In this document: positions 33,965-42,489 of the stretch, in pieces
How positions within the stretch are numbered: position 1 is the first letter of the stretch
Layout: each line of letters opens with the position of its first letter
Assembly (NCBI RefSeq): GCF_900091455.1
Contig: NZ_LT607412.1
Span: 5,270,001-5,334,000, forward strand
DNA length: 64,000 nt
Origin: Micromonospora coriariae
GTDB taxonomy: Bacteria > Actinomycetota > Actinomycetes > Mycobacteriales > Micromonosporaceae
Direction of reading: 5' to 3'
Made by a program: the position numbers and the translations under genes
The notes under the pieces: model-generated
Seen by the model: the letters and a program-made list of their open reading frames with translations, nothing else
The model's database searches: none
Told to the model about the DNA's origin: nothing

Positions 33965-34312
33965 ATGGGAAGAACCACCATGGGTGTCCGGTCGGTGACC
34001 GACAGCCTGGGCATCGAACGGGCGGGGCAGGACCGCGGATCGGAGGGGTTGGCCCGGTTCCTGGGCTGGCTCAGCCTCGGTCTGGGAGTGGCCGCCCTCG
34101 CGCGCCGCGAGCAGGTCAGCCGCCTGACCGGGGTCGACGACTCGCCCACCGCGCGGCGGGTGCTGGCGGCGGCGGGGGTTCGCGAGCTGGGCCATGCCGC
34201 CGCGCTGCTGATTCCGCGGCGAGCGCGGTGGGGGGCGTGGACCCGGGTCGCCGGCGACGTGCTGGACCTCGCCGCCGCCGGGCAGGCGATGAAGACACGG
34301 CGTGGCGAATAG
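33965..34312 (+). CDS. N-terminal part of a split membrane/SRPBCC protein
   Basis: 115 residues to TAG at 34310-34312. Contains a hydrophobic helix region (FLGWLSLGLGVAALARREQVSRLTGV) and ARVAGDVLDLAAAGQ-like sequence. It resembles the N-terminal segment of longer actinobacterial proteins that continue into a SRPBCC (cyclase/dehydrase) domain. That domain is encoded immediately downstream in the same frame. The start may be ATG 33965 (with GAGGGG upstream) or GTG 33959. Confidence 0.7.
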   Translation: MGRTTMGVRSVTDSLGIERAGQDRGSEGLARFLGWLSLGLGVAALARREQVSRLTGVDDSPTARRVLAAAGVRELGHAAALLIPRRARWGAWTRVAGDVLDLAAAGQAMKTRRGE

Positions 34313-34321
34313 CGCCAGCGG

Positions 34322-34945
34322 GTGACGTACACGACCTGGGCGTTGGCCGGGATCGCGGCCGTGGATCTGTACGCCGCCGTGCGGGCCACCCGTGGGCGGC
34401 GGGGTCGGGACGCCAACCGGGTGTACGGGTCGGTGACCGTCAACCGCAGTGCCGCGGAGGCCTACCGGTTCTGGCACGACTTCGAGAACCTGCCGCGCTT
34501 CATGTCCCACGTCCAGTCCGTGCAGACCACGGGTGACCGGCGGTCGCAGTGGACGGCGAAGGCGCCGGCCGGTCGGAAGGTCACCTGGGACGCGGAGATG
34601 GTCGACGACCGCCCGGGCGAGCTGATCACGTGGCGCTCTGTCGACGGTGCACGCGTGCCCAACTCCGGCTCGGTGCGCTTCGTGCCGGCGGCCGGGGGAC
34701 GCGGCACGGAGGTACGTGTCGAGCTCGGCTACCGGGCGCCCGGGGGCATGTTCGGCGCGCGGGTCGCCAAGCTGTTCGGCGAGAACCCCCAGCAGCAGGT
34801 CTGTGACGACCTGCGCAGGTTCAAGCAGGTGATCGAGACCGGCGAGATCACCCGCTCGGATGGCAGCCCGGACGGCAGCACCGTCCAGCAACAGTTGAAG
34901 CAGCGCCCGGCGCAGCCGCTGGCGACGCGTGGGTCCGGCAGGTAG
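34322..34945 (+). CDS. SRPBCC (polyketide cyclase/dehydrase-like) protein
   Basis: 207 residues from GTG 34322. The N-terminus starts with a short hydrophobic segment (MTYTTWALAGIAAVDLYAAV), followed by an SRPBCC lipid-binding fold: VTVNRSAAEAYRFWHDFENLPRFM, WDAEMVDDRPGELITWRSVDG and PQQQVCDDLRRFKQVIETGE. Same frame as the preceding gene, separated by one stop and three codons, so the pair probably derives from one protein. It is followed eight bases later by the alcohol dehydrogenase, with which it may form an operon. Ligand unknown. Confidence 0.8.
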   Translation: MTYTTWALAGIAAVDLYAAVRATRGRRGRDANRVYGSVTVNRSAAEAYRFWHDFENLPRFMSHVQSVQTTGDRRSQWTAKAPAGRKVTWDAEMVDDRPGELITWRSVDGARVPNSGSVRFVPAAGGRGTEVRVELGYRAPGGMFGARVAKLFGENPQQQVCDDLRRFKQVIETGEITRSDGSPDGSTVQQQLKQRPAQPLATRGSGR

Positions 34946-34953
34946 GCGGAGCG

Positions 34954-36129
34954 ATGAGAGCGAACTGCTGGATCGCACCCAACAACCTGGCGGTGAAGGA
35001 CGTTCCCGACCCGCAGATCCTCAACCCGCGCGACGCCATCGTGCGGATCACCTCGTCGGCGATCTGTGGCTCGGACCTGCATCTTCTCCACGGATTCATC
35101 CCGGCCATGAAGAAGGGGGACGTGCTCGGTCACGAGTTCATGGGCGAGGTCGTGGAGCTGGGTCGGGGCGTACGGGACGGTCTCAGCCTCGGCGACCGGG
35201 TGGTGGTCGCCTTTCCGATCGCCTGCGGCAACTGCGCTTCCTGCGAGGACGGCCTGTATTCGATCTGCGAGAACTCCAACCCCAACGCGGCGATAGCGGA
35301 GAAGGTGATGGGGCACTCGCCCGCCGGCATCTTCGGCTACTCGCACCTGCTCGGTGGCTACGCGGGCGGCCAGGCCGAGTACGCCCGGGTGCCCTACGCC
35401 GACGTCGGGACCATCAAGATCGAGGACGACCTGGCGGACGAGCAGGTACTGTTCCTGTCCGACGTGCTGCCCACCGGCTACATGGCCGCCGAGATGTGTG
35501 ACATCAAGCGCGGCGACACCATCGCGATCTGGGGTGCCGGGCCGATCGGCCAGTTCGCCGCCGCGAGCGCCCGCCTGCTCGGTGCGGAACGGGTCATCGT
35601 CATCGACCGGTTCCCCTACCGGCTGCGGATCGCCCGGGAGAACACCGGCGCGGAGACGATCAACTACGAGGAGACCGACGTTCTGGACGCCCTGCGGGAG
35701 ATGACGGCCGGTCGCGGACCGGACGCCTGCATCGACGCGGTCGGTATGGAGGGGCATCACGCGTCGGCCGCGTTGCACGCGTACGACCGGGCCAAGCAGG
35801 CGACGAAGGTGGAGACCGACCGGCCGCACGCGCTGCGGGAGGCGGTGTTGAGCTGCCGCAACGGTGGCACGATCTCCGTGATCGGCGCCTACGGCGGTTT
35901 CATCGACAAGTTCCCGATGGGCTCGTTCATGAACCGGTCGCTGACCATGCGGACCGGCCAGGCGCACGTTCAACGCTACATGCGGCCGTTGTTGGAACGG
36001 ATCCGCAGGGGAGAGATCGATCCGACCTTCATCATCACCCACACGATGCGGCTCGACGACGCTCCGCACGGGTTCGACATCTTCAAGAACAAGCAGGACG
36101 AGTGCCTGAAGGTGGTGCTCAAGCCGTAG
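34954..36129 (+). CDS. zinc-dependent alcohol dehydrogenase (formaldehyde-dehydrogenase-like)
   Basis: 391 residues. MDR-type dehydrogenase: catalytic-zinc Cys in SSAICGSDLHLLHG, DVLGHEFMGEVVELG, the structural-zinc Cys cluster CGNCASCEDGLYSICEN, and the NAD loop IAIWGAGPIGQFAAASA. The arrangement and length match the glutathione-independent formaldehyde dehydrogenase-like group, common in actinobacteria next to SRPBCC proteins. Probable cytoplasmic NAD-linked alcohol or aldehyde oxidoreductase; the substrate is undetermined. Confidence 0.88.
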   Translation: MRANCWIAPNNLAVKDVPDPQILNPRDAIVRITSSAICGSDLHLLHGFIPAMKKGDVLGHEFMGEVVELGRGVRDGLSLGDRVVVAFPIACGNCASCEDGLYSICENSNPNAAIAEKVMGHSPAGIFGYSHLLGGYAGGQAEYARVPYADVGTIKIEDDLADEQVLFLSDVLPTGYMAAEMCDIKRGDTIAIWGAGPIGQFAAASARLLGAERVIVIDRFPYRLRIARENTGAETINYEETDVLDALREMTAGRGPDACIDAVGMEGHHASAALHAYDRAKQATKVETDRPHALREAVLSCRNGGTISVIGAYGGFIDKFPMGSFMNRSLTMRTGQAHVQRYMRPLLERIRRGEIDPTFIITHTMRLDDAPHGFDIFKNKQDECLKVVLKP

Positions 36130-36139
36130 TGCCCCGGGC

Positions 36140-36180
36140 GGCGGGCCGAGCTGGTGGCCCGCCCCGGGCGCTCGGCCCGC
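36140..36180. terminator. hairpins between convergent dehydrogenase and ligase genes
   Basis: Two alternative stems exist. GCGGGCCGAG (36141-36150) pairs with CTCGGCCCGC (36171-36180), 10 bp. GGCGGGCC (36140-36147) pairs with GGCCCGCC (36156-36163), 8 bp. It serves as a shared terminator for both genes. Confidence 0.65.
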
Positions 36181-36187
36181 TGCGGGG

Positions 36188-38017
36188 TCAGTGGCCGCGG
36201 TAGAGGGCCTCGACGTCGGCGGCGAAGTGTGACTCGACCACCTGGCGCTTGATCTTGAGGGTGGGGGTGAGTTCGCCATCGGCTTCGGTGAGGTCCCGGG
36301 GCAGGATCCGGAAGGTCTTGATCCTTTCGGCGCGGGACACCGTCTCGTTGGCCGCATCGACAGCTTTCTGGACCTCCTCGCGCGTGTCTGGGCTGTTCTG
36401 CACGTCCGCTGTCGACGCGTCGGAATGGCCGTGGCCGGCGCTCCACCGCTTCCACTCCTGGTGGTCGATGGTGATCAGCGCGGTGACGTACGGCCGGTCA
36501 TCGCCGACCAGCATGCACTGACTGACCAGGGGATGGGCGCGGATGCGTTCCTCGACCGGGGCGGGGGCGAGGTTTATTCCCCCCGCCGTCACGATGATCT
36601 CCTTCGTGCGGCCGATGATGCGCAGGAAGCCGTCGTCGTCGAGGCTGCCCTGGTCCCCGGTTCGCAACCATCCGTCCGCGGTGAAAGTGTCCCGGGTGGC
36701 ATCGGGGTTGTTCCAGTAGCCGGCGAACACCATCTCGCCGCGTGCGATGACCTCCGCGTCGTCGGCGATGCGGATCTCCACGCCGGGTATCGGTCGACCG
36801 ACCGTGCCGATCCGCGTCGCGGACGGCAGGTTCAGCGTCAACGCCGGTGACGTCTCGGTCAGCCCGTACCCTTCGAGCGCCGTCAGGCCGGCGCCGCGGA
36901 AGAAGTGACCGAGTCGCTCCCCGAGCGGGGCGCCGCCGACTATCGCCGTGCGGCAGCGGCCGCCCAGCGCGGCCCGCAGCTTCCGATAGACGATCACGTC
37001 GAACACTGTGCGCGCCAGCCGCAGCAGCCGTCCGGGGCCTCTTGGCGTGTCCATGGCTCGGCTGTAGCGCACCGCGACGGCGTCCGCGATCCTGAACAGC
37101 CATCCCTGGTGGGCGTCGGCGGCCTTCTGCCGCGTCTGGGTGTGCATCTTCTCGAACACCCTCGGCACGGCGAGGATGAAGGTGGGGCGGTGCTGCTGCA
37201 GTTGCGCGAGTACGCCGGTCATCTCGGAGCTGTGCACCAGGGTGGCGCGGGTCAGCACCATGCCGACCTGGATCAGGCGGGCGAACGCGTGCGCCAATGG
37301 CAGGAACAGCACCGTCGACGCTCCCGGATGCAACAGCTCCGGCAGTACCGCGGTGGCATTGCCGATGTCGCAGTAGATGTTGCGGTGCGTCAGCACGCAG
37401 CCCTTCGGCTGGCCGGTCGTGCCGCTGGTGTAGACGATCGTCGCCATGTCGCTGCCCGTGACCGCCGCACGGCGGGCGTCGACCTGGGCGTCGTCGACGG
37501 CTCGACCCTGACCGGCCAGCGCGATCAGGTCCCCGGCGTCGATTCGCCACACCTGACGCACCGTTGGCAGGCCGTCGCGCAGTTCGGCGAGAATCGCGGC
37601 GTGCCTGTCGGCCTCGACCACGCACCCCACCGCGCCGGAGTCCGCCAGAATCCATTCCATCTGCTCGGGGCTGGACGTGTCGTAGATCGGGACGGTGACG
37701 GCCCCGATGGACCACAGCGCATAGTCGACGAGCGTCCACTCGTAGCGGGTGCGACTCATCAACCCCACCCGGTCACCGTGCCCGACCCCGGCGTCGATGA
37801 ACCCGCGGGCGAGCGCGAGCACGTCACCGCGGAACTGCGCGCACGTCACGGGCACGGTGCCGCGTGCCGGTGGATCCGCCGGCCAGGCCGGGGAGACCGG
37901 GGCCGGGCGTAGGAACTGCACCGCGTCGGGGTCCTGACGCGCGTTGTCCCACACCATGTCCGCCAGGCCCGGCGACGCGGCCCCCGTGACCACCGGCGAT
38001 ACCGACATCTCCCGCAC
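36188..38017 (-). CDS. fadD: long-chain fatty-acid-CoA ligase
   Basis: 609 residues. AMP-forming acyl-CoA synthetase: P-loop YTSGTTGQPKG near residue 197, GYGLTETSPA, GWLRTGDQGSLDDDGFLRIIGRTKE and the catalytic LTPTLKIKRQ near the C-terminus. This matches the FadD15-like group that activates long-chain fatty acids for lipid synthesis or oxidation. ATG 38017 (MREM) or 38008 (MSVS) are possible starts. The bordering genes do not indicate a pathway; the multidomain carboxylase and AGPS-like gene in the window make a lipid link possible but unproven. Confidence 0.9.
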   Translation of the reverse strand: MREMSVSPVVTGAASPGLADMVWDNARQDPDAVQFLRPAPVSPAWPADPPARGTVPVTCAQFRGDVLALARGFIDAGVGHGDRVGLMSRTRYEWTLVDYALWSIGAVTVPIYDTSSPEQMEWILADSGAVGCVVEADRHAAILAELRDGLPTVRQVWRIDAGDLIALAGQGRAVDDAQVDARRAAVTGSDMATIVYTSGTTGQPKGCVLTHRNIYCDIGNATAVLPELLHPGASTVLFLPLAHAFARLIQVGMVLTRATLVHSSEMTGVLAQLQQHRPTFILAVPRVFEKMHTQTRQKAADAHQGWLFRIADAVAVRYSRAMDTPRGPGRLLRLARTVFDVIVYRKLRAALGGRCRTAIVGGAPLGERLGHFFRGAGLTALEGYGLTETSPALTLNLPSATRIGTVGRPIPGVEIRIADDAEVIARGEMVFAGYWNNPDATRDTFTADGWLRTGDQGSLDDDGFLRIIGRTKEIIVTAGGINLAPAPVEERIRAHPLVSQCMLVGDDRPYVTALITIDHQEWKRWSAGHGHSDASTADVQNSPDTREEVQKAVDAANETVSRAERIKTFRILPRDLTEADGELTPTLKIKRQVVESHFAADVEALYRGH

Positions 38018-38145
38018 GCTCGCCGCACCCCCTCACCACCGGCGCCCGCCTGGCAACCGACGCGGCTACGCGGTCATGATGACGGCACCGGCGGATACCC
38101 CGACGGTGAACGGCGAAACAATCGCGCCCATGAGGTGTTGACGCC

Positions 38146-38167
38146 CCAGGCGCGGGCCCCCGCCTGG
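38146..38167 (-). terminator. weak hairpin after the GNAT gene
   Basis: A 7-bp stem (CCAGGCG with CGCCTGG) and an 8-base loop lie 30 bases beyond the GNAT stop. It is short for a terminator. The rest of 38018-38196 shows nothing recognisable. Confidence 0.35.
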
Positions 38168-38196
38168 CCTGGTCGACGGGTCAGGCTGGAGAACCG

Positions 38197-38511
38197 CTAT
38201 TTGACCTTGCGAGTTGATCGGGCCACGATGTCCTCGTACCCGGGGTGCTTGACCAGCCATTCGCTGAGGAACGGGCAGAGCGGAACGACCGTCCGGCCCT
38301 TGGCCCGCGCGTCGTCCATCACCGCACGCGCCAGGGTCGACCCGACGCCCCTGCCCTCGAACTCCGGATCGACCTCGGTGTGGGTGTAGACGATGATGGT
38401 GCCGGTCAGCTGGTAGGTGACCACCCCGGCGACCACGCCCGCCTCGTCGCGCGCCTCGAATCGCTCCCGCGTCGGCGCGTCTGTCACGGTGAACTGCACC
38501 GGCCCATCCAA
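38197..38511 (-). CDS. small GNAT-fold N-acetyltransferase (YjdJ-like)
   Basis: 104 residues. A minimal GNAT domain: VVAGVVTYQLTGTIIVYTHTEVDPEFEGRGVGSTLARAVMDDARAKG covers the acetyl-CoA loop (RGVGSTL), and CPFLSEWLVKHPGYEDIV closes the fold. It belongs to the short group of unknown substrates. The TTG at 38511 lacks a ribosome site; an in-frame GTG at 38499 follows GGATGGG and may be the true start. Confidence 0.82.
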   Translation of the reverse strand: MDGPVQFTVTDAPTRERFEARDEAGVVAGVVTYQLTGTIIVYTHTEVDPEFEGRGVGSTLARAVMDDARAKGRTVVPLCPFLSEWLVKHPGYEDIVARSTRKVK

Positions 38512-38620
38512 CCACGCTGGTCAGCCGACTGCCGGTGAGCATGATTACGGCATTGACCGCCGATGCTGTCGGCAGCGTGCCCCGGCCGGCCGAGCCAAAC
38601 TGCCGGGTATCCGGCGGTGC

Positions 38621-39037
38621 TCAGCTGGCGCGGGACGCGGCGAGAGCGAGCGTCTGCAAGGTGGCACGGATGTGCTGCTTGTCGGCGGCGGAGGTGCGGG
38701 AGTCGGCGAGGCGGTCCCGGATGGCCGCGATGTGCGCCTCCACCGTCGGATCTGTCAGCGGTGGGGAGGCCTGCGGTGTGTCCGCTGGCGGTGGGGTGAG
38801 GGCGCGCAGCGCCGCGCCGAGCGGCAGGTCCAGGATCGCGCAGAAGGCCCGCACCTTGGGGAGTTCCGGGTGGTGCTGCCAGTCGCCCGACAGCCATCGA
38901 AAGACGGTGGAGCGGCTGACGCCGCTGCGAGCCGCCACTTCTGCGACCGACCAGCCGCGCTCCTCGCGGGCGGCCTCGACCGCGTGGCGGACGAACCGCG
39001 CGAAGGCTGTCTGCGCGGTTGCCGGCGTCTCACTCAT
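38621..39037 (-). CDS. helix-turn-helix (XRE-type) regulator
   Basis: 138 residues. An HTH motif lies at residues ~28-52 (RGWSVAEVAARSGVSRSTVFRWLSGDW). The C-terminal half (SPPLTDPTVEAHIAAIRDRL...) is helical and possibly a dimerisation part. Target unknown. Cytoplasmic, monocistronic. It is closely bounded by the GNAT gene and the sulfotransferase on the same strand, so an operon is possible. Confidence 0.82.
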   Translation of the reverse strand: MSETPATAQTAFARFVRHAVEAAREERGWSVAEVAARSGVSRSTVFRWLSGDWQHHPELPKVRAFCAILDLPLGAALRALTPPPADTPQASPPLTDPTVEAHIAAIRDRLADSRTSAADKQHIRATLQTLALAASRAS

Positions 39038-39190
39038 CCATGTCCTGGCCGTCGCTCCCCCGTGGTCGATGCCCAGGCTAACCGTGATGGCCGCCTGTCG
39101 CTATCCGGCGCTGCGCTGTGGCATCGCCTGAACACCCGCCGTCACCGCCCTGTGGGGCGCGCCGACGCCACGAGGCGAGTACCGGGCGGC

Positions 39191-39961
39191 CTACCGCGTT
39201 CGGCCCGACTCGGCCCGGTACCGGTGTATCCATTCACGGTTGAGGTCGTCGGCCTGGCGCTGGTGTCGGGGCATGAGAGCGCGATCGTCCGGCATGTCCA
39301 GGCCGAGGAAATCCAGGATCCCGCGTGTGGTGGCGACCATGTCGGCATCGAGGTCCTCGTAGCGGACGACGTGGGGACGCACGTCGGCAGCGGAGAACCA
39401 CGCCTGCCATCCGGCGTTGTGCTCGTCGATCGTCTGAATGAGGGCGTCGATTCCGTCTCTGTCGAAGGTCGGCTCCCGCCCGGTGCGGTCGCCACCGCTG
39501 ATCTCGCCGTTGCCACCGATGAACCAGGCCTGGGTCTGCTCGGCCCGCAGCCACGACACCGCCTGTGCCAGCACGTCGTCACGTCGCAGATACACGTACC
39601 GGGTGCGACCGAATGCCCGCTCCAGCAACGCGACATCCTGGGCGGCGAGGTCGGGGTGGACCCTGCCGAGCTTGTCGACCAACTCGTCGAGCGTGCCCCA
39701 CATGAGCTTCGCGCCGAACACGCCGTTGCCGGTGCGGCCGGCGTCACGTGCCGCACGTACGAAGGCCGCGTGGTCGTACCCGCCGTCAGCGGTGCGGGGA
39801 AGCAGCCATCGCTCAGCCCACAACGCCTCGTCTGGAGCGCGAAAGTACGCCTGCGGGTGGCCGGCGACGCCGGTGGACTCCAGCAACCCCAGGAGCAGCG
39901 AACTGCCGGTGCGCGGCGTGCCGCAGATGAAATAGGAATCGACTCGATCGCTGGCGGTCAT
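39191..39961 (-). CDS. Stf0-family sulfotransferase
   Basis: 256 residues. PAPS 5'-phosphosulfate loop TPRTGSSLLLGLLESTG at about residues 15-31, then YVYLRRDDVLAQAVSWLRAEQTQAWF and the Stf0-typical RYEDLDADMVATTRGILDFLG. Family members transfer sulfate from PAPS to trehalose or to other carbohydrates; here the acceptor is unknown. The ATG at 39959-39961 (MTASDRV) is chosen; the frame extends 27 codons further without similarity. The upstream gap holds promoters for this and the divergent sigma gene. Confidence 0.85.
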   Translation of the reverse strand: MTASDRVDSYFICGTPRTGSSLLLGLLESTGVAGHPQAYFRAPDEALWAERWLLPRTADGGYDHAAFVRAARDAGRTGNGVFGAKLMWGTLDELVDKLGRVHPDLAAQDVALLERAFGRTRYVYLRRDDVLAQAVSWLRAEQTQAWFIGGNGEISGGDRTGREPTFDRDGIDALIQTIDEHNAGWQAWFSAADVRPHVVRYEDLDADMVATTRGILDFLGLDMPDDRALMPRHQRQADDLNREWIHRYRAESGRTR

Positions 39962-40140
39962 CGACACGGCATGAGGTAACCGCGTCGTCGACTGGCGCAC
40001 AAGGAATTTTGCGGACCGCGGCGAGGAGCAGCGCGACATCATCCTTTCGGTTAGGTTTCATCGGCCCTTTGGTCTAGTCTCTGCTCATGCGGTTGGCGCC
40101 GACAGGCGGAGTGCGGCCGATGCGTTGCGGAGGAGTCAGC

Positions 40141-40953
40141 ATGATCACGACCACCGAGCGGCCCACGACGACGAGCACTCGCACCGACCACGACGCCTCC
40201 GCCGACTCACCCGCGACCAAGCTGCTTCTCGCGATGGCGGCGTTGCCCGCCGACCACCCGTCGCGCGCCGCGCTGCGGGACCGGGCGATCGAGGCATGGC
40301 TGCCGCTGGCCAATCACCTCGCCCGGCGCTACAGCGGGCGGGGCGAGCCGACCGGCGACCTGACACAGACCGCCGCGCTGGGGCTGATCAAGGCGGTCGA
40401 CAAGTTCGACCCCTCCCGTGGTGTCGACTTCGCGGGTTACGCGATCCCCACGATCGTCGGGGAACTCAAGCGGCACTTCCGGGACCGCACGTGGGACATC
40501 CGGGTGCCCCGCCGTCTGCAGGAGTTGCGACTGGCGATCTCGGATGCCAACAGCACCCTGCTGCAGACGTTGGGCCGTTCGCCGACGGTCGCCGACATCG
40601 CCGCCCACCTCGACCTCACCGAGGAACAGGTGCTGGAAGGGCTGGAGGGTGCACGGGCGTACAACGCCGTGTCGCTGTCCACGCCGGTCGGCGACGGTGA
40701 GCGCGGCACCGAACTCGGCGAGATGCTGGGCGGCGAGGACGGCGAGTTCGCCCTGGCCGAGCTGCGGGTGGCCCTCGGGCCGGCGCTCGCCACGCTCGAC
40801 GAGCGGGAGCAGAAGATCCTCACCCTGCGCTTCTACGGCAACCAGACGCAGAGCGAGATCGCCGACCAGGTTGGTGTCTCGCAGATGCACGTGTCCCGCC
40901 TCTTGACTCGCGCGCTCGCCAAGCTGCGTACGCAGTTGGTCGACACCTTCTGA
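40141..40953 (+). CDS. SigB/SigF-family RNA polymerase sigma factor
   Basis: 270 residues. Region 2 (LPLANHLARRYSGRGEPTGDLTQTAALGLIKAVDKFDPSRGVDFAGYA), region 3 (VPRRLQELRLAISDANSTL) and region 4 (LDEREQKILTLRFYGNQTQSEIADQVGVSQMHVSRLLTRAL) are all visible. Group 3 sigma factor of the SigB/SigF/SigG type, controlling general stress or developmental genes in actinobacteria. The ATG at 40141 has an excellent GGAGGAG site; the frame extends upstream to 40087. No anti-sigma gene is adjacent. Confidence 0.93.
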   Translation: MITTTERPTTTSTRTDHDASADSPATKLLLAMAALPADHPSRAALRDRAIEAWLPLANHLARRYSGRGEPTGDLTQTAALGLIKAVDKFDPSRGVDFAGYAIPTIVGELKRHFRDRTWDIRVPRRLQELRLAISDANSTLLQTLGRSPTVADIAAHLDLTEEQVLEGLEGARAYNAVSLSTPVGDGERGTELGEMLGGEDGEFALAELRVALGPALATLDEREQKILTLRFYGNQTQSEIADQVGVSQMHVSRLLTRALAKLRTQLVDTF

Positions 40954-41037
40954 GCACCGCCGGCTCCGCTGCCCGCAGCACCCGTGCCGCGTGCGTCTGC
41001 GGCCGGGGCCACCTCGCCGCTGTGGTAGACAGTCGAC

Positions 41038-41628
41038 GTGGTGGAGGCGAGCCAGTCCGAGCGCAGCGTCGACGACACGGTTCTCGATGCTGCCCGTGAC
41101 TGCGTGCTGGCGTACGGCGTCCGTCGCACGACGATGACGGACGTGGCACGACGCGCCGGCGTCTCACGGATGACCGTCTACCGGCGCTGGCCGGACGTGC
41201 AGTCCCTGATCGGGGACCTGATGAGCCGTGAGTGGCATCAGGTCCTGATGGCCGCGGCGGACGTCGAGACCGGCGGCTCGGCGCGGTCACGTCTGGTGTC
41301 GCGGGTGGTCGCGGTGGCGGAGCAGCTACGGGACCATCCGCTGCTGTGCAAGATCCGTGACGTCGATCCGGAGGTGCTGCTCCCGTACCTGCTCGACCGG
41401 CGGGGCAACGGCCAGGACGAGATGCTCCAGTTCCTCGCGGCGGCGCTGGCCGACGGTCACGAGGACGGCTCGATCCGGCCCGGCAAACCCGACGTCATGG
41501 CCCGCGCGGTCTTTCTGACCACGCAGTCGTTCGTGCTGTCCGTCCGTACGGTCGCCGACGACGTGCCGCTCGCCGAATTCGACAGCGAGTTGGCCCTGCT
41601 GGTCGACGGCTACCTACGTCCCGGCTAG
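41038..41628 (+). CDS. TetR family regulator
   Basis: 196 residues from GTG 41038. N-terminal HTH (MTDVARRAGVSRMTVYRRWPDVQSLIGDLM, residues ~33-62) and a ligand-binding C-terminal helical domain. It is convergent with the lipid kinase gene; the two stop codons overlap on the same CTAG. A GTGAC-N7-GTCAC repeat between the downstream AGPS-like gene and glpD is a candidate binding site. Regulation of the lipid genes is inferred from proximity. Confidence 0.9.
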   Translation: MVEASQSERSVDDTVLDAARDCVLAYGVRRTTMTDVARRAGVSRMTVYRRWPDVQSLIGDLMSREWHQVLMAAADVETGGSARSRLVSRVVAVAEQLRDHPLLCKIRDVDPEVLLPYLLDRRGNGQDEMLQFLAAALADGHEDGSIRPGKPDVMARAVFLTTQSFVLSVRTVADDVPLAEFDSELALLVDGYLRPG

Positions 41629-42488
41629 CCGGCGATGACACGCAGTGCCCGTGGGCGGACCTCGACGTGCAGCTCGTCGGTCCGGCCGACGGGATCACCG
41701 TCGCCGTACACCGTCATCGGGCGGTCGGCGCACACTGTGACGGACGTGCCGCGGTAGGAGAAGACGTGCTGGCGCCACACGTGCCTGCCGGTGCGCATCT
41801 GTCGCAGCGCGATCGGGAACAGCAGCTTCGGCGCGTGTCCGATCACCACGACGTCCATCGTCCCGTCGTCGGGCTGCGCCGCCGGGGCGACGTGCAGGCC
41901 GCCGCCGTAGTACCCGCAGTTGGCGGCCACCACCGTGTAGGCGTACGTCTGAGTGGTCCGGCCGTCCACCGTGATCGTGTACCGGGTGCGCGGCCAGCGC
42001 AGCAGCGCCCGCAGGCCGGCGGTGGGATACACCAGCGGCGCGGGCAGGCGCGACCGGTTGGCCAGCTCGTTGGCCGCCGCGTCGACGCCGACGTAGACGC
42101 TGCCGACGATGGTTCGCCCCGCGACGCGGAGGACGTCGAGGTGCCGCGGCTGTCCGTGCAGCAGCAGGTCCGCGACCGCGCCGGGGGAGTGCGGCAACCC
42201 GAGCTGGCGGGCGAAGTCGTTGCCGCGGCCGGCGGGGACGACGCCGAGCAGACCGCCGGTGTCGGCGACCACGCCGGCGAGCAGCCGGATGGTGCCGTCG
42301 CCCCCGGCGGCGACGACGACCTCATCGCCGTGCACCGCCGCTGTGGCGCACTGGCGGGCCTGCTCGGCTGTCTGCGTGTATTCGACCCGTATCCGGGCGC
42401 CGGCGGCGCGCAGCAGATGGGCCACGGGCATCAGGCGGGACAATCCTCGGCGCGCGGTGGGCCCGAGGATCACTGCGAAGGACCGCAC
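41625..42488 (-). CDS. diacylglycerol kinase-like lipid kinase
   Basis: 287 residues. The catalytic nucleotide loop GGDGTIRLLAGVVADTGG (about residues 63-80), PAGRGNDFARQLGLP and the C-terminal beta-sandwich end (YGDGDPVGRTDELHVEVRP) place it in the DAGKc/YegS/BmrU lipid kinase group. Phosphorylates diacylglycerol, ceramide-like or other lipids. The GTG at 42486-42488 follows directly (TGAG-GTG) after the upstream gene's stop, showing translational coupling with the AGPS-like enzyme. Confidence 0.88.
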   Translation of the reverse strand: MRSFAVILGPTARRGLSRLMPVAHLLRAAGARIRVEYTQTAEQARQCATAAVHGDEVVVAAGGDGTIRLLAGVVADTGGLLGVVPAGRGNDFARQLGLPHSPGAVADLLLHGQPRHLDVLRVAGRTIVGSVYVGVDAAANELANRSRLPAPLVYPTAGLRALLRWPRTRYTITVDGRTTQTYAYTVVAANCGYYGGGLHVAPAAQPDDGTMDVVVIGHAPKLLFPIALRQMRTGRHVWRQHVFSYRGTSVTVCADRPMTVYGDGDPVGRTDELHVEVRPRALRVIAG

Positions 42489-42489
42489 C

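Noticed and set aside
37944..38141. Short plus-strand frame beside the acyl-CoA ligase start
   Set aside because: Lacks a ribosome site and overlaps the ligase 5' end; composition is not distinctive.
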